Below are positions 44,076 through 51,851 of a DNA stretch of 64,000 bases, in pieces. The DNA is from Acidobacteriota bacterium (GTDB lineage: Bacteria; Acidobacteriota; Terriglobia; Terriglobales; Acidobacteriaceae), in assembly GCA_013289795.1 (NCBI GenBank), contig JABCZH010000006.1, forward strand, positions 186,001-250,000. Reading direction: 5' to 3'. A program made the position numbers and the translations under genes. Position 1 is the first letter of the stretch. The number at the start of each line of letters is the position of its first letter. The notes under the pieces were generated by a model, which saw only the letters and a list, made by a program, of their open reading frames with translations, made no database searches and had not been told where the DNA came from.

Positions 44076-44102
44076 AGTATAACATGCAGGTTTTTGGGTT
44101 AA
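44076..44102 (-). promoter_or_regulatory. Extended -10 promoter of the S41 protease gene
   Basis: Minus strand: TGT-TATACT (-10 at 44076-44081), with a TTAACC -35 candidate at 44097-44102, spacer 15 nt. Leader of about 48 nt to ATG 44021. Confidence 0.5.
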
Positions 44103-44135
44103 TAGAGCCTTTTAAGACCCCAGAGGTAACCCAAA
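44093..44135. promoter_or_regulatory. Inverted repeat TTTGGGTTA / TAACCCAAA, possible operator
   Basis: Perfect 9-bp arms at 44093-44101 and 44127-44135, separated by 25 nt. The left arm overlaps the -35 candidate of the protease promoter. Confidence 0.4.
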
Positions 44136-44220
44136 CGCCATCTGTCTCAAAGGGTAAGATGCGTCAACTCGACAACGGGTTCAGGCTTCGGATTGCTGCT
44201 ACCGCCCGGCCGGCAGTATC

Positions 44221-44526
44221 ATGAAACGCATGGGGTTTTCGGAGACAATCTTCCTGTTTTTTCTGGCCTTGCTGATTTTTGGGCCGAAGAAGGTGCCGGA
44301 GATCGCGCGCCAGGTGGGCAAGGTACTCAATGAGTTAAGGCGCGCCTCGAACGAGTTCAAGGCCCAGATTGAATCTGAGATTTCGCACCTCGAACGAGAG
44401 CAACAGCGGAATGCGCTGCCTATCTCCGAAGAGCCCAAGAATACGGTAGCAGCGCTGCCTTCGGGCGAGTCTTCTTCCTCGGGGCAGCCCGACCAATCTG
44501 CCATGGCAAGGGTTCCCGATGCCTGA
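44221..44526 (+). CDS. tatB: Twin-arginine translocase subunit TatB/TatA-like
   Basis: 101 residues. A single N-terminal helix (ETIFLFFLALLIFGPKKVPEIARQVG, F-G-P hinge at about 20-22) is followed by an amphipathic helix and a polar tail (residues about 60-101, rich in S, P, Q). The glutamate in position 8 and the F-G-P-K hinge are typical of TatB; TatA would have shorter tails and a different hinge. It overlaps tatC by 8 bases, supporting the pair. With TatC it moves folded proteins across the inner membrane. Confidence 0.88.
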   Translation: MKRMGFSETIFLFFLALLIFGPKKVPEIARQVGKVLNELRRASNEFKAQIESEISHLEREQQRNALPISEEPKNTVAALPSGESSSSGQPDQSAMARVPDA

Positions 44527-45322
44527 GATGACGGCAGAGCTGCCTTCCCAGAAACCTGCTGCTGATGTCATGCCGGCGATGAGCTTCCTTGAGCATCTGG
44601 AGGAGCTGCGGAAGCGCATTATCTATTCCATCATCGCGGTGGTGGTGGGGTTTTTTGCCTGCTGGGGCTATGCCGACAAGATCGTGGGCTGGATGCAGCA
44701 GCCGATCATGGAAGCGCTCAAGCACAACGGCATGCCGCAGACGCTGGTGTACCTGAATCCCACCGATCCTTTTAATCTCTACTTGAAGATTGGCGCGCTG
44801 GCCGGCGTGTTCGTGACCTGTCCGTTTGTTCTGTATCAGGTATGGATGTTCATCTCGCCGGGGCTGTATCGCAATGAGAAGCGCTACGTTGTGCCTTTTA
44901 TGGTTTCGACCATAGCGCTGTTTCTGTCGGGCGGATATTTCGGCTACAAACTTGTGTATCCGGCAGCGCTGGAATTTCTGATCGGCTACGGCAAGCAGTT
45001 CCAGCCCATGATCACGATTCATGAGTACACGGACCTGTTTCTGACCGTGATTTTGGGGCTGGGCCTGGTCTTCGAGCTGCCGATTCTGGTGTTCTTTCTG
45101 GCTTTGATGGGAGTAGTGAGCGCGGGCTGGATGTGGCGCAACGTGCGCTATTCGATTCTGGTGATTTTTATCATTGCGGCGATTATCACGCCTACGACTG
45201 ACATTCTGAATATGTGCATCTTTGCCGCTCCCATGGTCGTGCTGTACCTGCTCAGCATTGGCATCGCGTGGCTGGTTCATCCCAAGCAGCGCAAGGCGCG
45301 GCGCGTGAGAAAGGGAGCATGA
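44519..45322 (+). CDS. tatC: Twin-arginine translocase subunit TatC
   Basis: 267 residues, six membrane helices. Conserved signature near the N-terminus: F-L-E-H-L-E-E-L-R-K-R-I (about 22-33), with E-E-L contacting the twin-arginine signal peptide, and the family's first periplasmic loop Y-L-N-P-T-D-P-F-N-L-Y-L-K at about 77-89. It overlaps both tatB (8 bases) and the next gene (ATGA), forming one translation unit of three. Confidence 0.95.
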   Translation: MPEMTAELPSQKPAADVMPAMSFLEHLEELRKRIIYSIIAVVVGFFACWGYADKIVGWMQQPIMEALKHNGMPQTLVYLNPTDPFNLYLKIGALAGVFVTCPFVLYQVWMFISPGLYRNEKRYVVPFMVSTIALFLSGGYFGYKLVYPAALEFLIGYGKQFQPMITIHEYTDLFLTVILGLGLVFELPILVFFLALMGVVSAGWMWRNVRYSILVIFIIAAIITPTTDILNMCIFAAPMVVLYLLSIGIAWLVHPKQRKARRVRKGA

Positions 45323-46302
45323 AGATCTTCAGAATTGCCGGATTGGTGTGTTTTCTGAGCCTGGTCGCTTGCTCCAGCCAGAAGGAGGCGGCTGCGGCAG
45401 CGGCTCAGGCGGCTGAGCCCGCTGGTTCCAGCGGTCATATAGAAATAAGGGTTAAGAACGGCGATTCCAGCAACATGGAATCCTTCAATGAAATTCGCGC
45501 CATGCGATACGTGAAAGAAATTGTCGCCTTCGGTCCTCGACCTCTCGGCAGTGCAAATCACAAGAAAGTTGAGGACTACATCCACGCCCACTTGCAAGGC
45601 GACTTGGTCGAGGATGACGATTTTGTGGTTGGCACCTCAGAAGGAAAGCTTCCCGTCCACAACATCATTGCGAAGTATCCGGGCACGCGGGACGGAATCA
45701 TAGTGATCGCCAGTCACTACGACACCAACTGGCCGCTTCGCAGCACTTCGTATGTCGGAGCCAATGACGGCGCGTCTTCGAGTGCGCTGCTGTTGGAAAT
45801 TGCCAACCAGTTGCGCGGCAAAACGCGAGACGGCTACAGCGTATGGCTGCTGTGGGATGACGCGGAAGAGTCCATGAGGCTGCCGTGGTACGACCCGGAG
45901 GCGCTTTACGGCGTCCGCCATCTGGCGCAGAAGTGGCAGGATGACGGGACGATCAAGAAAATGAGAGCGTTCTTGCTGGAAGACATGATTGGCGATGCCG
46001 ATCTCAACATTGACCACGATTCGAATTCCACACCCTGGCTGGAGGATATGATCTACCAGTCGGCCAAGCGCCTGGGTTATCAATCCCACTTTTTCGGTCG
46101 CATGAACACCGTGGACGATGACCACAAGCCTTTTCTCGAGCGCGGTGTCCCTAGCGCCGACCTGATTGATTTCGAGTATGGTTACAACAATGTCTTCTGG
46201 CATACCACCGATGACACGGTAGATAAGCTGAGTCCGAAGAGCTTGCAGATTGTCGGTGAAGTGACCCTGGAAACGGTACGGATGCTGGATAAGAAGCCTT
46301 AA
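45319..46302 (+). CDS. M28-type lipoprotein resembling glutaminyl cyclase
   Basis: 327 residues. Lipoprotein signal with lipobox L-V-A-C (C18), followed by an alanine-rich spacer. The catalytic domain has A-S-H-Y-D-T-N-W (metal His and Asp), A-N-D-G-A-S-S-S-A, W-D-D-A-E-E (acidic ligand region) and D-D-D-H-K-P-F-L-E-R-G-V-P with final W-H-T-T-D-D-T. The D-H-x-P-F-L and W-H-T-x-D-T features match the glutaminyl-peptide cyclotransferase branch of M28 rather than plain aminopeptidases. It would form pyroglutamate on exported proteins or cleave peptides at the envelope. ATGA overlap couples it to tatC. Confidence 0.82.
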   Translation: MKIFRIAGLVCFLSLVACSSQKEAAAAAAQAAEPAGSSGHIEIRVKNGDSSNMESFNEIRAMRYVKEIVAFGPRPLGSANHKKVEDYIHAHLQGDLVEDDDFVVGTSEGKLPVHNIIAKYPGTRDGIIVIASHYDTNWPLRSTSYVGANDGASSSALLLEIANQLRGKTRDGYSVWLLWDDAEESMRLPWYDPEALYGVRHLAQKWQDDGTIKKMRAFLLEDMIGDADLNIDHDSNSTPWLEDMIYQSAKRLGYQSHFFGRMNTVDDDHKPFLERGVPSADLIDFEYGYNNVFWHTTDDTVDKLSPKSLQIVGEVTLETVRMLDKKP

Positions 46303-46362
46303 ACGCAGAGGTCGCAGAGAACGACCGGGGAGGACGCGGAGAAAATCTCCGTGAATTCTGCG
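46303..46362. repeat. Intergenic short-period repeat (ACGCAGAGGTCGCAGAGA type)
   Basis: Units ACGCAGAGG, TCGCAGAGA, then ACGCGGAGAAAA, between the two M28 genes. It includes a weak hairpin-like CGGAGAAAATCTCCG. Confidence 0.65.
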
Positions 46363-46399
46363 ATTCGCTTTTCATCTTTTCTTTTTTTCAATTCTCATT

Positions 46400-46405
46400 T
46401 CTAAT
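46400..46405 (+). promoter_or_regulatory. -10-like element (TCTAAT) of the second M28 gene
   Basis: TCTAAT ends 9 nt before ATG 46415 in an AT-rich patch with no Shine-Dalgarno. Confidence 0.35.
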
Positions 46406-46414
46406 GCGGACTCT

Positions 46415-47875
46415 ATGAGAACCGCGAAAATCTGCCGTCTTCTAATAATGGCCGCCTCTACCACCTTTGCTCAGCAACCGGCTGACAAAGTAATTGCTGA
46501 AGCACTCAAACCTTCCGCTCTGGAGACCAACCTGCGCCGGCTGACGGACGAGATCGGCGGCCGGGTCCCAGGAACTCCTGCCATGCAACGAGCAGTTGCC
46601 TGGGGTGTAGAAGCGTTCAAAGCAGCGGGCGCCGACAGCGTGCACACCGAAAACTTCACAATTCAAGCGTCCTGGGCGGAGGGCGCGACAAAAATGACTG
46701 TGGTTGCACCGGAGTCGTTCGCGGTGCGGCTGGTGTCTTTGTCGTGGGCAGCGGCGCTGGCTCCGCAGCAGCATGTGCGGATCACCTCTGTCGGCCACGG
46801 CGCGGCTGAGGATTTCGCGAAGGCCGGTACGGTATCTGGCGCCATCGTGCTGGTGAGCACCAACGAGATGCACACCTGGGAGGACTTGTTCGCTGAATAC
46901 CTGAACGCGCCCGGCATCATTGATCGCGCGGTCAAGGCGAAAGCCCTGGCGATTGCGTTTCAGTCTACACGCCCGCATGACCTGCTCTATCGTCATACCG
47001 AATCTCAAGCAGGGGAGATCAATGGCCTGCCGATGGTGCAAGTGGCGCGAGAAGATGCGGGACGAATGATGCGGTTGCTCGATGCGGGGCAGAAGCTTTA
47101 TGCCGATCTGGCAGTCCCCAACCACGTTGGCGGATCGATTCAGGCCACGAATGTGGTCGCGGAGTTGCGCGGCAGCGAGAAGCCGGAGGAGTTCGTAGTG
47201 CTGGGCGCGCATTTAGATTCGTGGGAATTGGGAACCGGCGCGCTCGACAACGGCTGCAACGCGGCGCTGGTGATCGATGCGCTACGGGCGATCAAGGCTT
47301 CGGGCTTGCAGCCACGACGCAGCATTCGGTTCATTCTGTTCTCCGGGGAAGAAGAAGGGTTGCTGGGCTCGCACGCGTACGTCGAGGCTCACCGCGGTGA
47401 GCTCGACAAGGCGGCTGGCGCGGTCATCTTCGATTCTGGAACCGGGGCCACCACCGGCTTTTCGCTGGGCGGCCGCAAAGATGTAGTGGATGCAGCCACA
47501 GCGCTGGTGGCGCCGCTCCAGCAGTTTGGCGCTACTACGCTGACCACCGATGCAGAGTGGGGGACCGATCATTTCGATTTCATGCTGGAAGGCGTGCCTA
47601 CGTTCGTGGCGAATCAGCAGGAAGCGAATTATCTGATCAATTACCACGCCATGTCTGACACCTTCGACAAAGTGGACTTGGAACAGCTTAAGAAACATGT
47701 GGCTGAGGCCGCCGCTTTGAGTTTTGGCCTGGCCAACGGAATGGATAGAGTGGGGCCGCGGTTAACTCACGCCCAGATCGAACAAACCATGCATGACACT
47801 CATATGGACGAGCTGATGAAAACCTTCGGCATGTGGGAGGAATGGGAGAGGGGCAAGTCAGGCAGGGCGGAATAA
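46415..47875 (+). CDS. M28-family metallopeptidase with protease-associated domain
   Basis: 486 residues. A short N-terminal signal-like stretch (ICRLLIMAASTTFAQ). Residues about 90-215 form an insertion resembling a protease-associated domain. Zinc and catalytic motifs: G-A-H-L-D-S-W-E, L-D-N-G-C-N-A-A, F-S-G-E-E-E-G-L-L-G-S, then D-F-x and N-Y-H-A-M-S-D-T-F-D-K-V-D near the end. This is a classical aminopeptidase of M28, exported. It follows the glutaminyl-cyclase-like gene after 112 bases but has a -10-like element of its own. Tail rich in charged residues. Confidence 0.88.
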   Translation: MRTAKICRLLIMAASTTFAQQPADKVIAEALKPSALETNLRRLTDEIGGRVPGTPAMQRAVAWGVEAFKAAGADSVHTENFTIQASWAEGATKMTVVAPESFAVRLVSLSWAAALAPQQHVRITSVGHGAAEDFAKAGTVSGAIVLVSTNEMHTWEDLFAEYLNAPGIIDRAVKAKALAIAFQSTRPHDLLYRHTESQAGEINGLPMVQVAREDAGRMMRLLDAGQKLYADLAVPNHVGGSIQATNVVAELRGSEKPEEFVVLGAHLDSWELGTGALDNGCNAALVIDALRAIKASGLQPRRSIRFILFSGEEEGLLGSHAYVEAHRGELDKAAGAVIFDSGTGATTGFSLGGRKDVVDAATALVAPLQQFGATTLTTDAEWGTDHFDFMLEGVPTFVANQQEANYLINYHAMSDTFDKVDLEQLKKHVAEAAALSFGLANGMDRVGPRLTHAQIEQTMHDTHMDELMKTFGMWEEWERGKSGRAE

Positions 47876-47918
47876 GCTGGTTTCGCTGCCTCAATCGCGG
47901 TGCGCGTCGGGGGAGTGA

Positions 47919-48830
47919 GTGAACCAACTTCTATTCTGGGTTCTATTCAATCTGTTCGTCTTGACCGTGCTGGCCGTGGACCTGTGGGTGTTTCATCGAC
48001 CCGGGCGCACCGTCAAGTTTCGCGAAGCGGTGTGCTGGAGTCTTGGCTGGATCCTGCTGGCGATCGCGTTTGCGGGGCTGGTTTATTTCTGGCGCGGACG
48101 CGAGACCGCGATCGAGTTCACGACTGGCTACATTATTGAACTATCCCTGAGTGTAGACAATCTCTTCATCTTTCTTTTGATCTTCCGCTATTTTCGCGTT
48201 CCTTCCGACTACCAGCACAAAGTCTTGTTTTGGGGGATTGTGGGCGCGCTCGTGATGCGCGGAGTGTTCATTGTGGTTGGAATCGGACTGATACGGACGT
48301 TTCACTGGATCATTTTCTTGTTCGGGGCCTTTCTTGTTTATAGCGGGATCCGGCTACTGGGCGAGAAGGAGGCGGGAATCGATCCCGAGAAGAATCCGAT
48401 GGTGCGCTTGTTTCGCCGCCTGATTCCTGTCACCGAGGACTATGAGGGAGACAAGTTCCTGGTGCGGCGCCCGGGGCTTTACGCCACACCTCTGCTGGTG
48501 GTGCTGGTGGTGGTGGAGGTGACTGATCTGCTGTTTGCGACCGATTCCATTCCTGCAGTGCTAGCCATTACGCTGAAGCCATTCGTGGTTTATACGTCCA
48601 ACGTGTTTGCGATTCTTGGCTTGCGGTCGTTGTACTTTGTGCTGGCGGGGATGATGGATGTTTTTCATTATCTGCACTACGGGCTGGCAGTGGTCTTGAT
48701 TTTTATTGGGGGAAAGATGCTGGCTTCGGATTATTTTGAGATTCCGACGGTGTGTGCGTTGGGGGCGGTGGCGGGAGTGTTGCTGATTTCAATGGTGGCG
48801 TCGGTGGTGAAGCCGAAGAAGCAGGATTAG
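47919..48830 (+). CDS. TerC family membrane protein
   Basis: 303 residues, GTG start with GGGGGAG upstream. Seven to nine hydrophobic helices. The conserved cores are I-E-L-S-L-S-V-D-N-L-F-I-F (about 72-84) and E-V-T-D-L-L-F-A-T-D-S-I-P-A (about 202-215), with membrane aspartates as in TerC/Alx metal transporters. Members are implicated in manganese homeostasis and supply of metal to exported enzymes. Its end overlaps the antitoxin gene on the other strand by 4 bases. Confidence 0.92.
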   Translation: MNQLLFWVLFNLFVLTVLAVDLWVFHRPGRTVKFREAVCWSLGWILLAIAFAGLVYFWRGRETAIEFTTGYIIELSLSVDNLFIFLLIFRYFRVPSDYQHKVLFWGIVGALVMRGVFIVVGIGLIRTFHWIIFLFGAFLVYSGIRLLGEKEAGIDPEKNPMVRLFRRLIPVTEDYEGDKFLVRRPGLYATPLLVVLVVVEVTDLLFATDSIPAVLAITLKPFVVYTSNVFAILGLRSLYFVLAGMMDVFHYLHYGLAVVLIFIGGKMLASDYFEIPTVCALGAVAGVLLISMVASVVKPKKQD

Positions 48831-49030
48831 AGAATGGTGCGAACGCCCTTGAGAAAACGCTCGTTGGCTTCCATCGCCAAACGATTCCTTTTGTATTCCG
48901 CAATCACTAAGTCCAAGGCCCGGTCAATGGTCTCGGTTTCGGTCTTGGCTTGCAAGACTTTCTGAGCATGTTTGATCTTCACTGCGTCCAACTGAAAGTG
49001 CTTGCGTGACCGATTCTTCGCCGCTCTCAT
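48827..49030 (-). CDS. VapB-like antitoxin without visible toxin
   Basis: 67 residues from ATG 49030, with GGGAG 6 nt upstream; an upstream GTG at 49045 is less well placed. After a basic N-terminus (RAAKNRSRKHFQLD) comes the pattern V-K-I-K-H-A-Q-K-V-L-Q-A-K-T-E-T-E-T-I-D-R-A-L, the helix pair of ribbon-helix-helix antitoxins. The C-terminal part (YKRNRLAMEANERFLKGVRTIL) would bind a toxin. No toxin gene is next to it: nadB lies upstream in the same direction and terC convergent. Probably a solitary antitoxin. Confidence 0.7.
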   Translation of the reverse strand: MRAAKNRSRKHFQLDAVKIKHAQKVLQAKTETETIDRALDLVIAEYKRNRLAMEANERFLKGVRTIL

Positions 49031-49066
49031 CGAAATCTCCCTCACCTTGGGATACTACCGAATTTC

Positions 49067-50635
49067 CTACTCAAACCGAACGGAATCGTCCTTAATGACC
49101 GAGTGCTTCAGGAACTTAACGTCGTTGTGGGAAGGGAAGTCGAGACGGTAGTGCGCGCCACGGCTCTCTTCGCGAGCCAGTGCCGCGCGGGCAACCAGGG
49201 TACCGACGAGATGAATGTTCCGTGCCTCAAAAGCCCGCCGGGTTTGGGGGTGAGCCACGCGGGGGCAAATCTGAGCGAGTTGATCGAGAGCACGTTCAAG
49301 CGTCGCCCCAGTGCGGACAATCCCCACATCGCGCCACATCAAGTCCTGGATTTCACCCACGACTTGTTCGATGGGCGCGTCCATGGGGCCGTTTGAGGCG
49401 AGAGGCCGAGAAGCGCGGATGCTCGCAGGAGTCTTACCCAATTCCTCACGCATGGCCCGACCTGCCCGGGCCCCGAAGACCAATCCTTCGAGCAGCGAAT
49501 TGCTTGCCAAGCGGTTGGCGCCGTGAACACCGGTGGCTGCGGCTTCTCCGGCAACGTACAGGCCGGGCAGTGTGCTGTGGCCATCGAGGTCGGAGCGAAT
49601 GCCACCCATCGAGTAATGCGCGGCTGGGCGGATGGGAATCAATTCGGTGGTGATGTCAATGTTGTACTGGAGGCAGGTGGCATAAATACGCGGGAAGCGC
49701 GCCTTCACATGGTCGGCGTCGAGATGAGTGAGGTCCAGATAGACAACTGGCTCCTTGACGCGGCTGACCTCGAGTTCGTGAACGATGGCACGAGCCACGA
49801 CATCACGCGGCGCCAGCTCGGCCATAGGGTGGTACTTGGGCATGAAGCGATGCATCTCGAGATTGCGCAGGTAGGCACCTTCGCCGCGCAGCGCCTCCGA
49901 CAGCAGGAAGCGCGGGGCCTTTTTCAGATAGAGCGCTGTGGGGTGAAACTGGATGCACTCCATGTCGCTGACTTCCGCGCCGGCGTGGAATGCCATGGCG
50001 ACCCCGTCGCCGGTGGCAACGCTGGGATTGGTGGTGTTGCGGTAGAGTTGTCCCAGACCGCCGGTAGCAAGCAGCACGGCGGATGCGTTCATGTGCTGCG
50101 GCTGGCCCTTGTCGGTGATGAGGTGAATGCCACAGATACGTCCGTCCTCCACGATCAGGTCGGTGGAGAATTCGAATTCCATGACAGAAATGTTCTTTAG
50201 GGTCTTGGCTTTGGCGTAGAGGGCGCGAAGGATTTCGCGTCCGGTAGAGTCGCCGTGCGCGTGGAGGATACGGTTGCGGCTGTGCGCGCCCTCGCGGCCA
50301 AAAGTCAGCTTGGTGCCTTGCCGGTCAAATTCCGTGCCCCATTGAATCAATTCCTCGATGCGGCCCGGTGCATCCTCGACCAGGACCTTAGCGGCATCGG
50401 GATTGCAGAGGCCGTCGCCAGCTTGCAACGTGTCCTGCAGATGGAGACTAATTTCGTCTTCGTCGCTTAGCGCGGCGGCGATACCGCCCTGTGCCCACTG
50501 AGTATTGGAGTCGGCGACCTCGCGCTTGGCAAGAACTGTCACCGAACCGGCAGCGGCGAGATCGATGGCAGCGCGCAGGCCGGCAACTCCGGCGCCGACT
50601 ACCAGAAAATCGGTTTGGGCGGGCGCGGATGCCAT
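49067..50635 (-). CDS. nadB: L-aspartate oxidase (NadB)
   Basis: 522 residues from ATG 50635. FAD-binding G-A-G-V-A-G-L-R-A at about 14-22, the flavin-domain segment SNTQWAQGGIAAALSDEDE, active-site R-P-A-A-H-Y-S-M-G-G-I, and the HGANRLASNSLLEGL motif. It oxidises aspartate to iminoaspartate, the first step of NAD synthesis. nadA and nadC are not in the window. The start is supported by an extended -10 (TGATACCAT) 8 nt upstream; the frame is open a further 81 bases upstream but runs into aroB. Confidence 0.95.
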   Translation of the reverse strand: MASAPAQTDFLVVGAGVAGLRAAIDLAAAGSVTVLAKREVADSNTQWAQGGIAAALSDEDEISLHLQDTLQAGDGLCNPDAAKVLVEDAPGRIEELIQWGTEFDRQGTKLTFGREGAHSRNRILHAHGDSTGREILRALYAKAKTLKNISVMEFEFSTDLIVEDGRICGIHLITDKGQPQHMNASAVLLATGGLGQLYRNTTNPSVATGDGVAMAFHAGAEVSDMECIQFHPTALYLKKAPRFLLSEALRGEGAYLRNLEMHRFMPKYHPMAELAPRDVVARAIVHELEVSRVKEPVVYLDLTHLDADHVKARFPRIYATCLQYNIDITTELIPIRPAAHYSMGGIRSDLDGHSTLPGLYVAGEAAATGVHGANRLASNSLLEGLVFGARAGRAMREELGKTPASIRASRPLASNGPMDAPIEQVVGEIQDLMWRDVGIVRTGATLERALDQLAQICPRVAHPQTRRAFEARNIHLVGTLVARAALAREESRGAHYRLDFPSHNDVKFLKHSVIKDDSVRFE

Positions 50636-50643
50636 ACAGAAAA

Positions 50644-50652
50644 ATGGTATCA
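50644..50652 (-). promoter_or_regulatory. Extended -10 element (TGATACCAT) of nadB
   Basis: Minus strand TG-A-TACCAT, hexamer 50644-50649, 8 nt before ATG 50635; no Shine-Dalgarno. Back to back with the aroB element. Confidence 0.5.
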
Positions 50653-50685
50653 CCTGGGCTGCGGCAAATGCGGCAGGCGGTACGT

Positions 50686-50691
50686 TATGAT
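50686..50691 (+). promoter_or_regulatory. -10-like element (TATGAT) of aroB
   Basis: TATGAT ends 8 nt before ATG 50700 (gap GACGTTTC, no Shine-Dalgarno). Transcription probably starts at or next to the ATG. Confidence 0.45.
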
Positions 50692-50699
50692 GACGTTTC

Positions 50700-51851
50700 A
50701 TGTCTCGCGTGACCATTTCGGTTTCACCCCATCCTTACGAAGCGCTCATTGAAGCCGGCTTGATCGAGCGAGTTGGAGCGCGTCTGCGGGAGGTGTTAAG
50801 CGGGCGGGACCGGCTGTTCGTGATCGCGGTGGCACTGGTAAGGCGCAAGTGGGGTAAGCAGTTGATGGCGTCGTTGTCTGAGGCGGGATTCAAGGCGCAG
50901 TGGGCCGAAATGCCAGACGGCGAGCGCAGCAAGAAGCTGGCCACGGTCGAGCAATTGGCGGAGAGGTTGGTACGGCTGGGCGCGGATCGCGACGCCGTAG
51001 TTGTGGCTTTCGGTGGCGGCGTGGTCGGAGACGTGGCCGGAATGTTGGGGTCGCTATACATGCGCGGTGTGGACGTGGTGCAAATCCCCACGACGGTGCT
51101 GGCGCAGGTGGATGCTTCGATCGGCGGCAAGACGGGAGTTAATCTTCGATCGGGGAAGAACCTCCTGGGAACGTTTCACCAGCCGCGCGCGGTGTTGATC
51201 GATCCGCAAATACTTTCGACGCTGCGGGAGCGTGAATTTCGCGCGGGGCTGTACGAAGTGCTGAAGTGCGGCGTGATTGGCCGGCCGGAGTTGTTCAGCC
51301 GGCTGGAGAGAACGGAAGTTGGGAAATTGCGGCGCGATCCGGCGGCGTTGGAGTGGTTTATTGCGGAAGCCGTGAAGTTGAAGGCTGAGATTGTAGCGGC
51401 GGATGAACGCGAGGACGGCCTGCGACGGGTACTGAACTTTGGCCACACCGTCGGTCATGCGCTGGAGACAGCGACGGGGTATCAGCGCTTTCTCCATGGG
51501 GAAGCGGTGGGCTGGGGGATGATTGCGGCTGTGCATGTTTCGCGAGCCATGGGCAGGTGCAATGAACTGACCGCGCGGAGGATTACAGAAGCAACTCTCG
51601 CGTTAGGCCCGCTGCCGCGAATGGAGGTACGTGACCGCGAGATTCTGAGGGCGATTCAAGGGGACAAGAAGGTACGCAGGGGAGTCGTGCACTTCGTTCT
51701 GCCGCGGGAGATTGGGAAGGTGGAGATCGTGGGCAATGTCCCTGACGATGTCGTGGTTGCGGCGGTGGATGAGATTAAGCGGCTGTCGAAGAATCAATAC
51801 CCACAGAGAGCCCATAAGGTCGTAGAGTTCCGGTTTGAACAAATCAAGTGA
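50700..51851 (+). CDS. aroB: 3-dehydroquinate synthase (AroB)
   Basis: 383 residues. NAD-binding G-G-G-V-V-G-D-V-A-G (about 102-111), P-T-T-V-L-A-Q-V-D-A-S-I-G-G-K-T-G-V-N (about 130-148), and metal-ligand histidines in F-G-H-T-V-G-H-A-L-E and in H-G-E-A-V-G-W-G. It cyclises DAHP to 3-dehydroquinate in the shikimate pathway. It overlaps the menG/ubiE start by 17 bases. Divergent from nadB, with 64 bases between the two start codons. Confidence 0.96.
   Translation: MSRVTISVSPHPYEALIEAGLIERVGARLREVLSGRDRLFVIAVALVRRKWGKQLMASLSEAGFKAQWAEMPDGERSKKLATVEQLAERLVRLGADRDAVVVAFGGGVVGDVAGMLGSLYMRGVDVVQIPTTVLAQVDASIGGKTGVNLRSGKNLLGTFHQPRAVLIDPQILSTLREREFRAGLYEVLKCGVIGRPELFSRLERTEVGKLRRDPAALEWFIAEAVKLKAEIVAADEREDGLRRVLNFGHTVGHALETATGYQRFLHGEAVGWGMIAAVHVSRAMGRCNELTARRITEATLALGPLPRMEVRDREILRAIQGDKKVRRGVVHFVLPREIGKVEIVGNVPDDVVVAAVDEIKRLSKNQYPQRAHKVVEFRFEQIK

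Noticed and set aside
50636-50716. 27-residue N-terminal extension of NadB
   Set aside because: It crosses the aroB start and the -10 element; NadB proteins begin close to the FAD motif as with ATG 50635.
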